Assembly (NCBI GenBank): GCA_024763185.1
Contig: JANTFY010000139.1
Coordinates: 1-6,367, forward strand
Reading direction: 5' to 3'
Origin: Gammaproteobacteria bacterium
Lineage (GTDB): Bacteria > Pseudomonadota > Gammaproteobacteria > GCA-001735895
Length of the DNA: 6,367 nt
Position 1 is the stretch's first letter. Each line of letters starts with the position of its first letter. Below the pieces are notes generated by a model, which saw only the letters and a program-made list of their open reading frames with translations, was not told the DNA's origin and made no database searches. Below, piece by piece: positions 1-6,367 of this stretch. The translations under genes were made by a program, and so were the position numbers.

Positions 1-788
1 GCATCCGGGTCGGAGCCACGCACGGATTTATGCAGGGCGGAAATCTGCTCGTAAAAGATATCGCCCTTGTTATCAAAACGGCGATGGCCCTGGCTGACCA
101 CCTCGGTGACCTGTTGCAGGGTAATTTCCCCGTCTACGGCCAGGTCTCCCAGAATCTCCACAAAGGTCAGTGCCCGGCGTGCATCCCCATCGGCCGCCCC
201 GATCAACAAGGACAACGCCTCGTCCGATAGCTTAAGCCCAAGCTCACCCAGGCCGCGTTCGTTATCGGTCAGCGCTATTTGCACCAGCTGCGATAACTCA
301 TCTTCCGTCAACGATTTCAATAAGTAGGTGCGTGTACGTGATAACAGGGCATTATTGAGTTCAAAGGAGGGATTCTCGGTGGTGGCACCGACAAACACGA
401 TCGTGCCATCCTCGATATGCGGCAGAAACGCATCCTGCTGGGATTTATTGAAGCGATGCACTTCATCCACAAACAGCACGGTGGTACCGGGGTGTTGACG
501 CGCCTGTTCAACGGCAGAACGGATATCCTTGACGCCGGACAGTACCGCCGACAGGGATAGAAACAGGGCGTCACTGTATTTTGCAATCAGGCGTGCCAGC
601 GTGGTTTTTCCGGTTCCAGGTGGCCCCCAGAACAACATCGAATGCAGTTTGCCGGATTCCAGTACCTGGCGCAGCGACTTGTCGTTTGCCAGTAAATGAG
701 ATTGACCGATGACCTGATCCAGGGTTTGCGGACGCATACGGTCCGCCAATGGCTGGTAATTTCGCTCAGCCGCAAACAGATCGGTCAT
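1..788 (-). CDS. rarA: Replication-associated recombination protein A (AAA+ ATPase), 3' end cut by window edge
   Basis: RarA (MgsA/YcaJ, the WRNIP1/Mgs1 family) is a cytoplasmic clamp-loader-like AAA+ ATPase that acts at stalled or damaged replication forks. Reading the minus strand from the ATG at 788 gives 262 complete codons with no stop before the window edge. Visible motifs are a Walker A at residues 55-63 (GPPGTGKTT), a Walker B at about 105-109 followed by HRFNKSQQDAF, a sensor 1 segment GATTENPSFE at 134-143, a likely arginine finger in LLSRTRTY (R151), and a sensor 2 region GDARRAL at 201-207. The family is usually about 440 residues, so the tetramerisation and C-terminal part lies outside the window. 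The start is the A of a TAATG junction with lolA, suggesting translational coupling. A weak GGCGGG just upstream may serve as ribosome binding site. Identity is firm, because the HRFNKSQQDAFLP and TTENPSFELNNALLSR blocks are diagnostic of this family. Confidence 0.97.
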   Translation of the reverse strand, partial: MTDLFAAERNYQPLADRMRPQTLDQVIGQSHLLANDKSLRQVLESGKLHSMLFWGPPGTGKTTLARLIAKYSDALFLSLSAVLSGVKDIRSAVEQARQHPGTTVLFVDEVHRFNKSQQDAFLPHIEDGTIVFVGATTENPSFELNNALLSRTRTYLLKSLTEDELSQLVQIALTDNERGLGELGLKLSDEALSLLIGAADGDARRALTFVEILGDLAVDGEITLQQVTEVVSQGHRRFDNKGDIFYEQISALHKSVRGSDPD

Positions 789-1417
789 TACCCGCCGACA
801 CCGAATACATCGACGCCGGGCGGAGGATCAAACTGAAAGGTTTTGGGATCAAAAACCCTGCCCTGGCGCAGGTTTTCAAAAACGATCTGGGTACTCTGCC
901 CAAAACTGTCACGTAACTCCATGGCTTTGATAGTGGCGTCTTCCAGGCCCAGATAAACGCGACTGAATTCCATGTCGTCCTTCTTAGGTATCAACTCTAT
1001 CCAGTACAGGAACTTGCGCTGGCCTATCTCATTGACCTCGAATTCCTTTTCCACACCCTGTTTTTTCATCAGCACCATGATCGGGGCCGAGGCCAGGCCA
1101 TGCGCCATCGGCTTAACGGTCACCTGGGCAAGATCGACGTCATAAACCCACAGTTCTTTGCCATCGGCAATGATCTGTTGCTCGTAAGGTTTTTTATAAA
1201 GCCATTTGAACTTGCCCGGACGCTGGATAAAAACCTCGCCCATCGACTGTTGTACAACTTCCTTATTATCATCCAGCACCGTTTGCTTGAAATCCGCCTG
1301 CAGATTGTCCATGGAATTCAGCGCCGAGTTCAGGCGGTCTTCAACGTCAGTGGCCAGCACAGGCATATGCCAACACAGGCACAACACGGCGGCAAGCCGA
1401 TAAGATATTTTTTTCAT
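788..1417 (-). CDS. lolA: Outer-membrane lipoprotein carrier protein LolA
   Basis: LolA is the periplasmic chaperone that takes lipoproteins released by LolCDE from the inner membrane and hands them to LolB at the outer membrane. The protein is 209 residues from the ATG at 1417, close to the family's usual 200-210. Residues 1-22 form a signal peptide: KK at 2-3, a hydrophobic stretch at about 8-21, and a VLA cleavage motif before T23. Family features follow: ADFKQTV near 41-47, QRPGKFKW at 65-72, ADGKELWVYD at 84-93 and FDPPPGVDV at 196-204. The open frame extends 14 codons upstream to 1459, but that would lie inside ftsK and put charged residues before the signal peptide, so the inner ATG is preferred. 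An AAGGA sits about 11 bases before it, inside the ftsK stop region. Seven bases separate it from ftsK, and its stop overlaps the rarA start. The two cysteines in the signal peptide do not make a lipobox. Confidence 0.96.
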   Translation of the reverse strand: MKKISYRLAAVLCLCWHMPVLATDVEDRLNSALNSMDNLQADFKQTVLDDNKEVVQQSMGEVFIQRPGKFKWLYKKPYEQQIIADGKELWVYDVDLAQVTVKPMAHGLASAPIMVLMKKQGVEKEFEVNEIGQRKFLYWIELIPKKDDMEFSRVYLGLEDATIKAMELRDSFGQSTQIVFENLRQGRVFDPKTFQFDPPPGVDVFGVGG

Positions 1418-1424
1418 AATCTGT

Positions 1425-3755
1425 TTAATCCTTCGGGGGCGGCGGTGCCAGCACTTCACGACTGCCGTTCGATTGTACCGGGGAAACCACCCCGGAAGCT
1501 TCCATCTCCTCGATCATGCGAGCCGCCCGGTTATAACCAATTTTCAGACGGCGCTGAACATAGGAAATGGATGCCTTGCGACTTTCCGTCACAATGGCCA
1601 CCGCTTCGTCATACAGTGCATCCTGATCAGCACCGGTTGAATCCTTGGGTAATTCACCCGGCAGCACAGCGGCCGTCTGCTCCTGTAAGACACTTTCGAT
1701 ATAGTTTGGTTTCCCCTGTTTTTTAATTTGCGTCACCACGGCATGGACTTCGTGATCAGCAACAAATGCACCATGCACACGTTCCGGCAGGCTGGTGCCC
1801 GGTGGCAGGTATAACATGTCACCATGCCCCAGCAGGTTTTCAGCCCCCATCTGGTCAAGAATGGTGCGAGAATCCACCTTGGATGAAACCTGGAACGCGA
1901 TACGGGTTGGAATATTGGATTTAATCAGACCGGTTATGACGTCAACAGATGGCCGCTGGGTAGCCAGTAACAGGTGAATACCCGAGGCGCGGGCCTTTTG
2001 CGCCAGGCGCGCGATCAGTTCTTCCACCTTTTTACCCACCACCATCATCATGTCGGCAAATTCATCCACCACCACGACTATGTATGGCAGGGTTTCCAGC
2101 TCTTCCGGTTCGGCATCCGGGTTCATCAGAATGGCCTGCTCTCGATTAAACAGCGGATCCTTGATCGGCTCACCGGCATCGATGGCCTCGCGAATCTTTT
2201 TATTAAAGCCGGAAATATTACGCACACCGAGCGCAGCCATCAGTTTATAGCGACGTTCCATTTCTGCCACACACCAGCGCAGGCCGTTGGCCGCATCTTT
2301 CATGTCCGTGACCACCGGCGCCAGCAGATGGGGAATACCATCGTATACATTCAATTCCAGCATCTTGGGATCGATCAAAATCATGCGCACCTGTTCCGGT
2401 GTGGCCTTAAATAGCAGGCTCAACAACATCGCGTTGATCGCCACTGACTTGCCCGAGCCGGTGGTACCGGCGACCAGCAGGTGCGGCATTTTGGCCAGAT
2501 CAGCCACCACGGCTTCGCCACTGATATCCTTACCCAGCGCCAGGGTTAATGGGGAATGCGACTGGTCAAAGGCACGTGACTTGAGAATTTCGCTGAGTAC
2601 TACAATTTCACGTTGTTCATTGGGAATCTCCAGCCCCATCACCGATTTACCCGGGATAACCTCGACCACGCGCACGGCAATGACCGATAACGACCGTGCC
2701 AGATCTTTCGCCAGGTTGGAGATCTGGCTGACCTTGACCCCAGCGGCGGGCAAGATCTCAAAACGCGTGATCACCGGCCCGGGGTGTACCGATTCAACCT
2801 GTACCTCGATGCCGAAATCCAGCAGTTTCAATTCCAGCTGCTGTGACATGGCTTCGAGCGCGGAAGCACTGTAGCCCGTGGTTTTACCCTTGGGCATGTC
2901 CAGTAGCGACAAGGACGGCAGTTGCCCCGCCTCTTTGGCGCTGTTGAACAGCGGAATCTGTTGTTCCTTGTAAGCGCGTTCCGATTGTTCGACCTGTTTG
3001 ACCACCGGTTCAATGCGCAGCGGTTTGCGTTTTTCCTTTTTCTGTTTTTGCTCGCTGAAAACCTGTTCGCGTTCCAGGCGCAAGCGGCTGCCTACGCGAC
3101 GATCCCGGAACAGGTAATAACGGTCTATGATTTTATCGATGAGCCATAACGTGAAACGCCCGGTGTAATCCACCACCGCCAGCCAGGACAGCCCGGTAAA
3201 CAGGGTCAGTCCGGCCAGGAACAGCGCCAGGTGAATCACCGTGGCACCGAGAAACCCCATGCTGTGAGAAAAGTTGATGCCGGTTATCTGCCCCAGGATA
3301 CCCCCGGCATCCAACGGCATGGCTCCGTTTTGCAGGCCAAAATGCAAACTGCTTAGCGCGCAACCGGATATCAGGGTCAACGCAAACCCACTCCAGCGTA
3401 CCGCCAGCATCTGGTAACGGTCTTCCTCGCTTTTCACGCGTTTTCTGACCAGGATTACCGCGTTATAAAACAGCATAACCGGTACCAGAAAAGCCATGAA
3501 ACCAAACAGATACAACAACAGGTCGGATAACCAGGCCCCGGCTGCTCCGCCAAAATTGGTGGCGACCGGATTCACACCGCTATGCGACCACGCCGGATCG
3601 CCGCGGTCATAACTCAATAACGCCACCATCATGTAGGATGCCAGTGCAATCGAGATCAACATGCCTGCTTCACGCAAACGTTGTTCGAACTGGCTGGCCA
3701 GAATTTTACGTTCGGAAGAATTTGGGGGTTGGGGTTTTACTTTCGCCTGGGCCAA
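1425..3755 (-). CDS. ftsK: DNA translocase FtsK (cell division / chromosome dimer resolution)
   Basis: FtsK is a septum-anchored, hexameric ATP-driven DNA pump. It clears DNA from the closing septum and activates XerCD at dif. The 776-residue protein has four predicted membrane segments at about 31-49, 76-103, 122-141 and 165-197, then a short charged linker at about 200-290. The alpha/beta motor follows, with Walker A GTTGSGKS at 430-437 and Walker B VVVVDEFADMM around 560-570 (D564, E565), plus the family block LATQRPSVDVITGLIK. The C-terminal winged-helix gamma domain, which reads KOPS orientation sites, is at about 711-774 and includes KIGYNRAARMIEEMEASG. The linker is far shorter than the long Pro/Gln-rich one of E. 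coli FtsK (about 1,330 residues in total), and the motor resembles Pseudomonas FtsK. The start is a TTG at 3755 without a clear ribosome binding site. No in-frame ATG or GTG lies between an upstream stop and M32, which is already inside membrane segment 1. Confidence 0.97.
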   Translation of the reverse strand: MAQAKVKPQPPNSSERKILASQFEQRLREAGMLISIALASYMMVALLSYDRGDPAWSHSGVNPVATNFGGAAGAWLSDLLLYLFGFMAFLVPVMLFYNAVILVRKRVKSEEDRYQMLAVRWSGFALTLISGCALSSLHFGLQNGAMPLDAGGILGQITGINFSHSMGFLGATVIHLALFLAGLTLFTGLSWLAVVDYTGRFTLWLIDKIIDRYYLFRDRRVGSRLRLEREQVFSEQKQKKEKRKPLRIEPVVKQVEQSERAYKEQQIPLFNSAKEAGQLPSLSLLDMPKGKTTGYSASALEAMSQQLELKLLDFGIEVQVESVHPGPVITRFEILPAAGVKVSQISNLAKDLARSLSVIAVRVVEVIPGKSVMGLEIPNEQREIVVLSEILKSRAFDQSHSPLTLALGKDISGEAVVADLAKMPHLLVAGTTGSGKSVAINAMLLSLLFKATPEQVRMILIDPKMLELNVYDGIPHLLAPVVTDMKDAANGLRWCVAEMERRYKLMAALGVRNISGFNKKIREAIDAGEPIKDPLFNREQAILMNPDAEPEELETLPYIVVVVDEFADMMMVVGKKVEELIARLAQKARASGIHLLLATQRPSVDVITGLIKSNIPTRIAFQVSSKVDSRTILDQMGAENLLGHGDMLYLPPGTSLPERVHGAFVADHEVHAVVTQIKKQGKPNYIESVLQEQTAAVLPGELPKDSTGADQDALYDEAVAIVTESRKASISYVQRRLKIGYNRAARMIEEMEASGVVSPVQSNGSREVLAPPPPKD

Positions 3756-3765
3756 GATGAAACAT
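3706..3765 (-). other. Short out-of-frame ATG reading frame overlapping the ftsK start
   Basis: An ATG at 3765, ten bases before the TTG used for ftsK, opens a 19-codon frame (begins MFHLGPGESK, ends KFFRT) that stops with TAA at 3706-3708. It runs one frame away from ftsK. It could be a chance ATG or a short leader peptide whose translation tunes ftsK. It could also be the true ftsK start displaced by a one-base insertion in the assembly, for example in the five-C run near 3724-3728. No Shine-Dalgarno sequence precedes it, so none of these is favoured strongly. Confidence 0.2.
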
Positions 3766-3781
3766 GAGTAATAATTGGAAT

Positions 3782-3817
3782 GCGCGCCATTTTACAGCAA
3801 CATGGACAAAACGAAAC
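3782..3817 (-). promoter_or_regulatory. Candidate ftsK-lolA-rarA promoter
   Basis: On the minus strand, TAAAAT at 3794-3789 matches the sigma-70 -10 consensus at five of six positions. Seventeen bases upstream sits a weak -35 (GTTTCG, 3817-3812). A start near 3782 would give a leader of about 27 bases before the TTG of ftsK. The -10 is convincing and the -35 is poor, so an activator or another sigma factor is possible. This is inferred from sequence only. Confidence 0.4.
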
Positions 3818-3862
3818 CTTGCATTTTTTCACCTAATCACCATTTCTGTTTGAGCTGAATTA

Positions 3863-3894
3863 TTGGTCTAGCGCCGCTGTTTTTAGGGTAAACT
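3863..3894 (+). promoter_or_regulatory. Weak candidate trxB promoter
   Basis: TAAACT at 3889-3894 could be the -10 element for trxB, which would place the transcript start near 3901 and leave a leader of about 38 bases. The nearest -35-like hexamer, TTGGTC at 3863-3868, lies 20 bases upstream of it, which is longer than ideal. TAGGGT at 3884-3889 is an alternative -10 with 15-base spacing. trxB is under oxidative-stress control in many bacteria, but I could not recognise a regulator site here. Confidence 0.3.
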
Positions 3895-3927
3895 ACGCCA
3901 CTTTATTTTTTTCCAATCTCACATCAC

Positions 3928-3931
3928 AGGA
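3928..3931 (+). promoter_or_regulatory. trxB ribosome binding site
   Basis: AGGA lies seven bases before the ATG at 3939. This good Shine-Dalgarno match fixes the trxB start and contrasts with the unclear starts of ftsK and of the acyltransferase at 4935. Confidence 0.75.
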
Positions 3932-3938
3932 AATACCT

Positions 3939-4895
3939 ATGTCTGAAGTCAAACATTGCAAAGCCCTGATCCTGGGTTCAGGCCCGGCCGGTTATGCGGC
4001 TGCGGTCTACGCGGCACGCGCCAACCTGAATCCCGTTGTTATCACCGGCATGGAATCCGGTGGACAGTTGATGACCACGACGGAGGTGGATAACTGGCCC
4101 GGAGACCCTGAAGGCCTGACCGGCCCCGGTCTGATGGAACGTATGCAAAAACACGCCGAACGCTTTGACACTGAAATCGTGTTTGATCACATTCATACCG
4201 TTCACCTCGACGAAAACCCAAAACGACTGGTGGGTGATCAGGGCGAATATACCTGTGATGCCCTGATTATTGCCACGGGCGCCAGTGCCATGTACCTGGG
4301 CGATCCCAGTGAAGAAAAATTCAAGGGTAAAGGAGTTTCAGCCTGTGCCACCTGTGACGGTTTTTTCTACAAGGGCCAGAAGGTTGCGGTCATCGGTGGT
4401 GGCAACACCGCGGTGGAGGAAGCGCTTTATCTGTCAAATATTGCCAGTCACGTGACCCTGGTCCATCGACGCGATGCCCTGCGCAGTGAAAAAATTCTGC
4501 AGGACCAGTTATTCGAAAAGGCAGAGAACGGCAATGTGACCATCGAATGGAATAACGTGCTGGACGAAGTGCTGGGCGATGACACGGGTGTCACCGGTCT
4601 GCGCATCAAGAATGTGCAGGATGATTCCACCAAGGACCTGGATCTGACCGGTATCTTCATTGCCATTGGCCATAAACCCAACACGGGCATCTTTGAGGGC
4701 CAACTGGACATGAACAATGGTTATATTAAGGTGAAAAGCGGTACCGATGGTGACGCAACGGCCACCAGTGTTGAAGGTGTCTTCGCGGCCGGTGATGTCA
4801 GCGACCATATCTATCGTCAGGCCATCACCTCGGCCGGCAGCGGTTGCATGGCCGCGCTGGATGCTGAACGCTATCTGGATGCCAAAAAACTTTAA
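3939..4895 (+). CDS. trxB: Thioredoxin-disulfide reductase
   Basis: TrxB is a cytoplasmic FAD flavoenzyme that uses NADPH to reduce oxidised thioredoxin, feeding ribonucleotide reductase and disulfide repair. The 318-residue protein is the normal length of the low-molecular-weight bacterial type. It shows an N-terminal FAD-binding GSGPAG at 13-18, the redox-active CATC at 136-139 followed by D140, and an NADPH-binding GGGNTA at 153-158. It also has HRRDALRSEK starting at H176, the usual NADPH 2'-phosphate contact region, and the C-terminal FAD motif GDV at 285-287 followed by RQAITSAGSG. All key residues are present, so it should be active. It is divergent from ftsK and first in the right-hand unit, with 39 bases before the next gene. 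I see no strong terminator in that gap, so read-through into the acyltransferase and aat is likely. Confidence 0.98.
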   Translation: MSEVKHCKALILGSGPAGYAAAVYAARANLNPVVITGMESGGQLMTTTEVDNWPGDPEGLTGPGLMERMQKHAERFDTEIVFDHIHTVHLDENPKRLVGDQGEYTCDALIIATGASAMYLGDPSEEKFKGKGVSACATCDGFFYKGQKVAVIGGGNTAVEEALYLSNIASHVTLVHRRDALRSEKILQDQLFEKAENGNVTIEWNNVLDEVLGDDTGVTGLRIKNVQDDSTKDLDLTGIFIAIGHKPNTGIFEGQLDMNNGYIKVKSGTDGDATATSVEGVFAAGDVSDHIYRQAITSAGSGCMAALDAERYLDAKKL

Positions 4896-4934
4896 CCGTT
4901 ACAAAGGCCTGTCAGCTTTCTTTAAAATGCCTTT

Positions 4935-6086
4935 ATGAAGCTGGATGTAAACATCCATCAAAGCCTCGCCGGGATACCCGCATCCGACTGGAATCAACTC
5001 GGCGAGGCTGACTACCCTTTCACCCGTCATGAATTTTTACTGGCTCTGGAGCAACATCAATGCCTGTCTGAATTCGGCTGGCAATCCGTCTATATAGTGC
5101 TGCAGTCGGAATCAAAAATAATAGCCGGCATGGCCTGTTACATTAAGTTCAACTCCTACGGTGAACTGGTGTTTGACCACAACTGGGCTCAAAGTTATCA
5201 GCGCAGCGGTCGCGACTACTATCCCAAGCTGGTGACCGCCATCCCCTACACGCCGGCCACCGGCCCGCGTTTTTTAATTCATCGGGCTATTAACGACCCC
5301 AACGAAATACTGCAGTTGCGGATGGAACTGCTGCGGGTGATCAAACGCTTTTGCAGCGACAACCGGCTCTCCGGCTGGCACCTGTTATTCGAACGCGAGC
5401 AAACCGTTAAGGCACTGGCAGGCCAGGACCTGTTATATCGATACGACTGCCAGTTTCACTGGCATAACGACGATTACAGCAATTTTGACGATTTCCTGTC
5501 GCGCCTGAGTTCGCGCAAGCGTAAAAATATTCGCAAGGAACGGGCTTCGGTAGCGACAGAAAACCTGTTGATCGAACGTAAACATGGCGATGAGCTGACG
5601 GATGCCGACTGGCAACAGATTCACAAGCTGTACGCCGGTATTTTTGATCGCAAATACGGCACAGCGACGCTGAGCGAAGGTTTTTTTAAGGCTATCGGTC
5701 CGGCGTTACAAGGTCGCGTGATGGCGGTACTGGTTAAAAAAGACGACAGTATTATTGCCACCTCGTTATTTTTTGTCAGTGACAGCACGCTCTATGGGCG
5801 AGTATGGGGCTGTGACGAGTATTACAACCACCTGCACTTTGAATGTTGTTATTACCAGGGCATTGAATATTGCATTGAAAACAAGCTGCAACATTTTGAT
5901 CCGGGTGCCCAGGGCGAGCATAAAATCAGCCGCGGTTTTTTACCCACGCGCACCTGCTCTGCACACTGGTTCGTGGATCAGGATTTTCATCAGATGATAG
6001 CGCATTACCTGCTTCAGGAAGAAGCGTACATTAACGAGTATTGCCAGGCGCTCGCCTTGAAATCCCCCTACCGGAGAACGTCATGA
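4935..6086 (+). CDS. COG3146/FemAB-like predicted N-acyltransferase (GNAT superfamily)
   Basis: This 383-residue protein belongs to the COG3146 family, annotated variously as GNAT N-acetyltransferase or FemAB-like 'peptidoglycan biosynthesis' protein. Its substrate is, to my knowledge, not established. Family blocks visible are YGELVFDHNWA at 75-85, YYPKLVTAIPYTPATGPR at 95-112, the basic SRKRKNIRKERA at 193-204, YGRVWGCDEY at 287-296, HFECCYYQGIEY at 301-312 and FDPGAQGEHKISRGFLP at 321-337. There is no signal peptide or membrane segment, so it should be cytosolic. The N-terminus aligns with remembered homologues from the ATG at 4935, but no Shine-Dalgarno sequence precedes it. The 39-base gap holds only a 6-base inverted repeat (AAAGGC at 4903-4908, GCCTTT at 4929-4934). 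Its stop overlaps the aat start by four bases. Family assignment is firm. Function is open: acyl-CoA or aminoacyl-tRNA could be the donor. Confidence 0.88.
   Translation: MKLDVNIHQSLAGIPASDWNQLGEADYPFTRHEFLLALEQHQCLSEFGWQSVYIVLQSESKIIAGMACYIKFNSYGELVFDHNWAQSYQRSGRDYYPKLVTAIPYTPATGPRFLIHRAINDPNEILQLRMELLRVIKRFCSDNRLSGWHLLFEREQTVKALAGQDLLYRYDCQFHWHNDDYSNFDDFLSRLSSRKRKNIRKERASVATENLLIERKHGDELTDADWQQIHKLYAGIFDRKYGTATLSEGFFKAIGPALQGRVMAVLVKKDDSIIATSLFFVSDSTLYGRVWGCDEYYNHLHFECCYYQGIEYCIENKLQHFDPGAQGEHKISRGFLPTRTCSAHWFVDQDFHQMIAHYLLQEEAYINEYCQALALKSPYRRTS
6073..6086 (+). promoter_or_regulatory. aat ribosome binding site and ATGA coupling junction
   Basis: GGAG at 6073-6076 lies six bases before the ATG of aat at 6083, inside the last codons of the acyltransferase gene. 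The two frames overlap as ATGA (6083-6086), so the TGA stop shares three bases with the ATG. This arrangement is typical of translational coupling. Confidence 0.75.
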
Positions 6087-6367
6087 TCCCGTGGATGGAT
6101 CCGCGCCTGCCGCCCGAATTTCCGGACACCCGTCAGGCACTCGAAGAGCCTAACGGGCTGCTGGCAGCGGGCGGGCAATTATCGGTAGAATGGCTGCTAC
6201 AGGCTTATCAAAAAGGCATCTTTCCTTGGTTCAACGAAAACGAACCCATTTTATGGTGGACACCGGCGCCCAGAACCGTGCTGTTCCCCGAAAATTTTCG
6301 AATCAACCGCAGCCTGCGTAAGTTTTTAAAAAAGGCTCCCTATAAAATCACCACCAATCAACGTTTT
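6083..6367 (+). CDS. aat: Leucyl/phenylalanyl-tRNA--protein transferase, 3' end cut by window edge
   Basis: Aat transfers Leu or Phe from aminoacyl-tRNA to the N-terminal Lys or Arg of proteins. This creates a primary N-degron that ClpS delivers to the ClpAP protease in the cytoplasm. The window holds the first 95 codons of a protein usually about 230-250 residues long. The frame opens MIPWMDPRLPPEFPDT and continues with the family signature GLLAAGGQLS at about 24-33, a block around GIFPWF, then ILWWTPAPRTVLFP and INRSLRK. These identify Aat clearly even without the catalytic core, which lies beyond the right edge. The ATG at 6083 is supported by GGAG six bases upstream and by the N-terminal match. 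It overlaps the preceding acyltransferase gene by four bases. In Pseudomonas the next genes are ate/bpt, infA and clpA, and a similar continuation is a reasonable guess here. Confidence 0.96.
   Translation, partial: MIPWMDPRLPPEFPDTRQALEEPNGLLAAGGQLSVEWLLQAYQKGIFPWFNENEPILWWTPAPRTVLFPENFRINRSLRKFLKKAPYKITTNQRF

Larger units (their letters stand above)
3756..3938. promoter_or_regulatory. Divergent ftsK / trxB intergenic regulatory region
   Basis: This 183-base, AT-rich stretch separates the divergent ftsK and trxB starts and must hold the promoters of both units. I see a TAAAAT box for ftsK at 3789-3794, a TAAACT box for trxB at 3889-3894 and a T-run just before the trxB ribosome binding site. 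I see no tRNA, no stable hairpin with a U-tract, no convincing long palindromic operator and no open frame of note. Confidence 0.7.

Noticed and set aside
856..863. A KOPS-like GGGNAGGG octamer (GGGCAGGG) on the minus strand within lolA
   Set aside because: With seven fixed bases, about 0.8 occurrences are expected by chance on both strands of a window this size. One hit says nothing about replichore orientation.
1375..1417. Lipoprotein signal for the LolA precursor because of two cysteines in its signal peptide
   Set aside because: Neither cysteine is preceded by a proper lipobox (residue -1 is Leu in both cases), and a normal VLA signal peptidase I site follows.
1100..1726. A 208-codon plus-strand open frame across lolA and the 3' end of ftsK
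   Set aside because: It lies antisense to two well-identified genes, has no recognisable domain and reads like a shadow of their codon structure.
2287..2874. A 195-codon plus-strand open frame inside ftsK
   Set aside because: It is antisense to the conserved FtsK motor domain. Its low-complexity Ser/Thr-rich composition is typical of a shadow frame.
3869..3885. AGCGCCGCT plus T-run upstream of trxB as an intrinsic terminator or attenuator
   Set aside because: At most three base pairs can form around a three-base loop, too weak for a terminator.
4903..4934. AAAGGC / GCCTTT inverted repeat between trxB and the acyltransferase, as a terminator
   Set aside because: The stem is only six bases with a 20-base loop, has no following U-tract and abuts the next start codon.

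Overview
The window holds a conserved block of bacterial chromosome with six protein-coding genes in two divergent transcription units. Gene content, protein similarity and order point to a non-enteric gammaproteobacterium of moderate GC content. From memory, the order rarA-lolA-ftsK / trxB-aat matches the Pseudomonas arrangement, and the FtsK and RarA sequences also read as Pseudomonas-like. In Escherichia coli, lrp lies between trxB and ftsK; here nothing does. Genus cannot be assigned from the sequence alone.

Left unit (minus strand, transcribed toward base 1): ftsK, lolA and rarA are packed as one operon. Seven bases separate ftsK from lolA, and lolA overlaps rarA by one base in a TAATG junction. 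The products are the septal DNA translocase FtsK, the periplasmic lipoprotein carrier LolA and the replication-associated AAA+ ATPase RarA. rarA runs off the left edge of the window.

Middle: a 183-base AT-rich region (3756-3938) lies between the two units and must carry both promoters. A good -10 hexamer for ftsK and a weaker promoter candidate for trxB can be seen. FtsK appears to start at TTG with no clear ribosome binding site.

Right unit (plus strand): trxB (thioredoxin reductase), a COG3146/FemAB-like predicted N-acyltransferase, and aat (leucyl/phenylalanyl-tRNA--protein transferase, cut by the right edge). The acyltransferase and aat overlap by four bases (ATGA), so they are probably translationally coupled.

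I found no mobile element, CRISPR array, RNA gene, phage gene or clearly foreign segment. The least understood item is the acyltransferase at 4935-6086. Its coupling to aat, whose product shares the acyltransferase-type fold of FemABX proteins, is the best lead in an otherwise ordinary housekeeping region.
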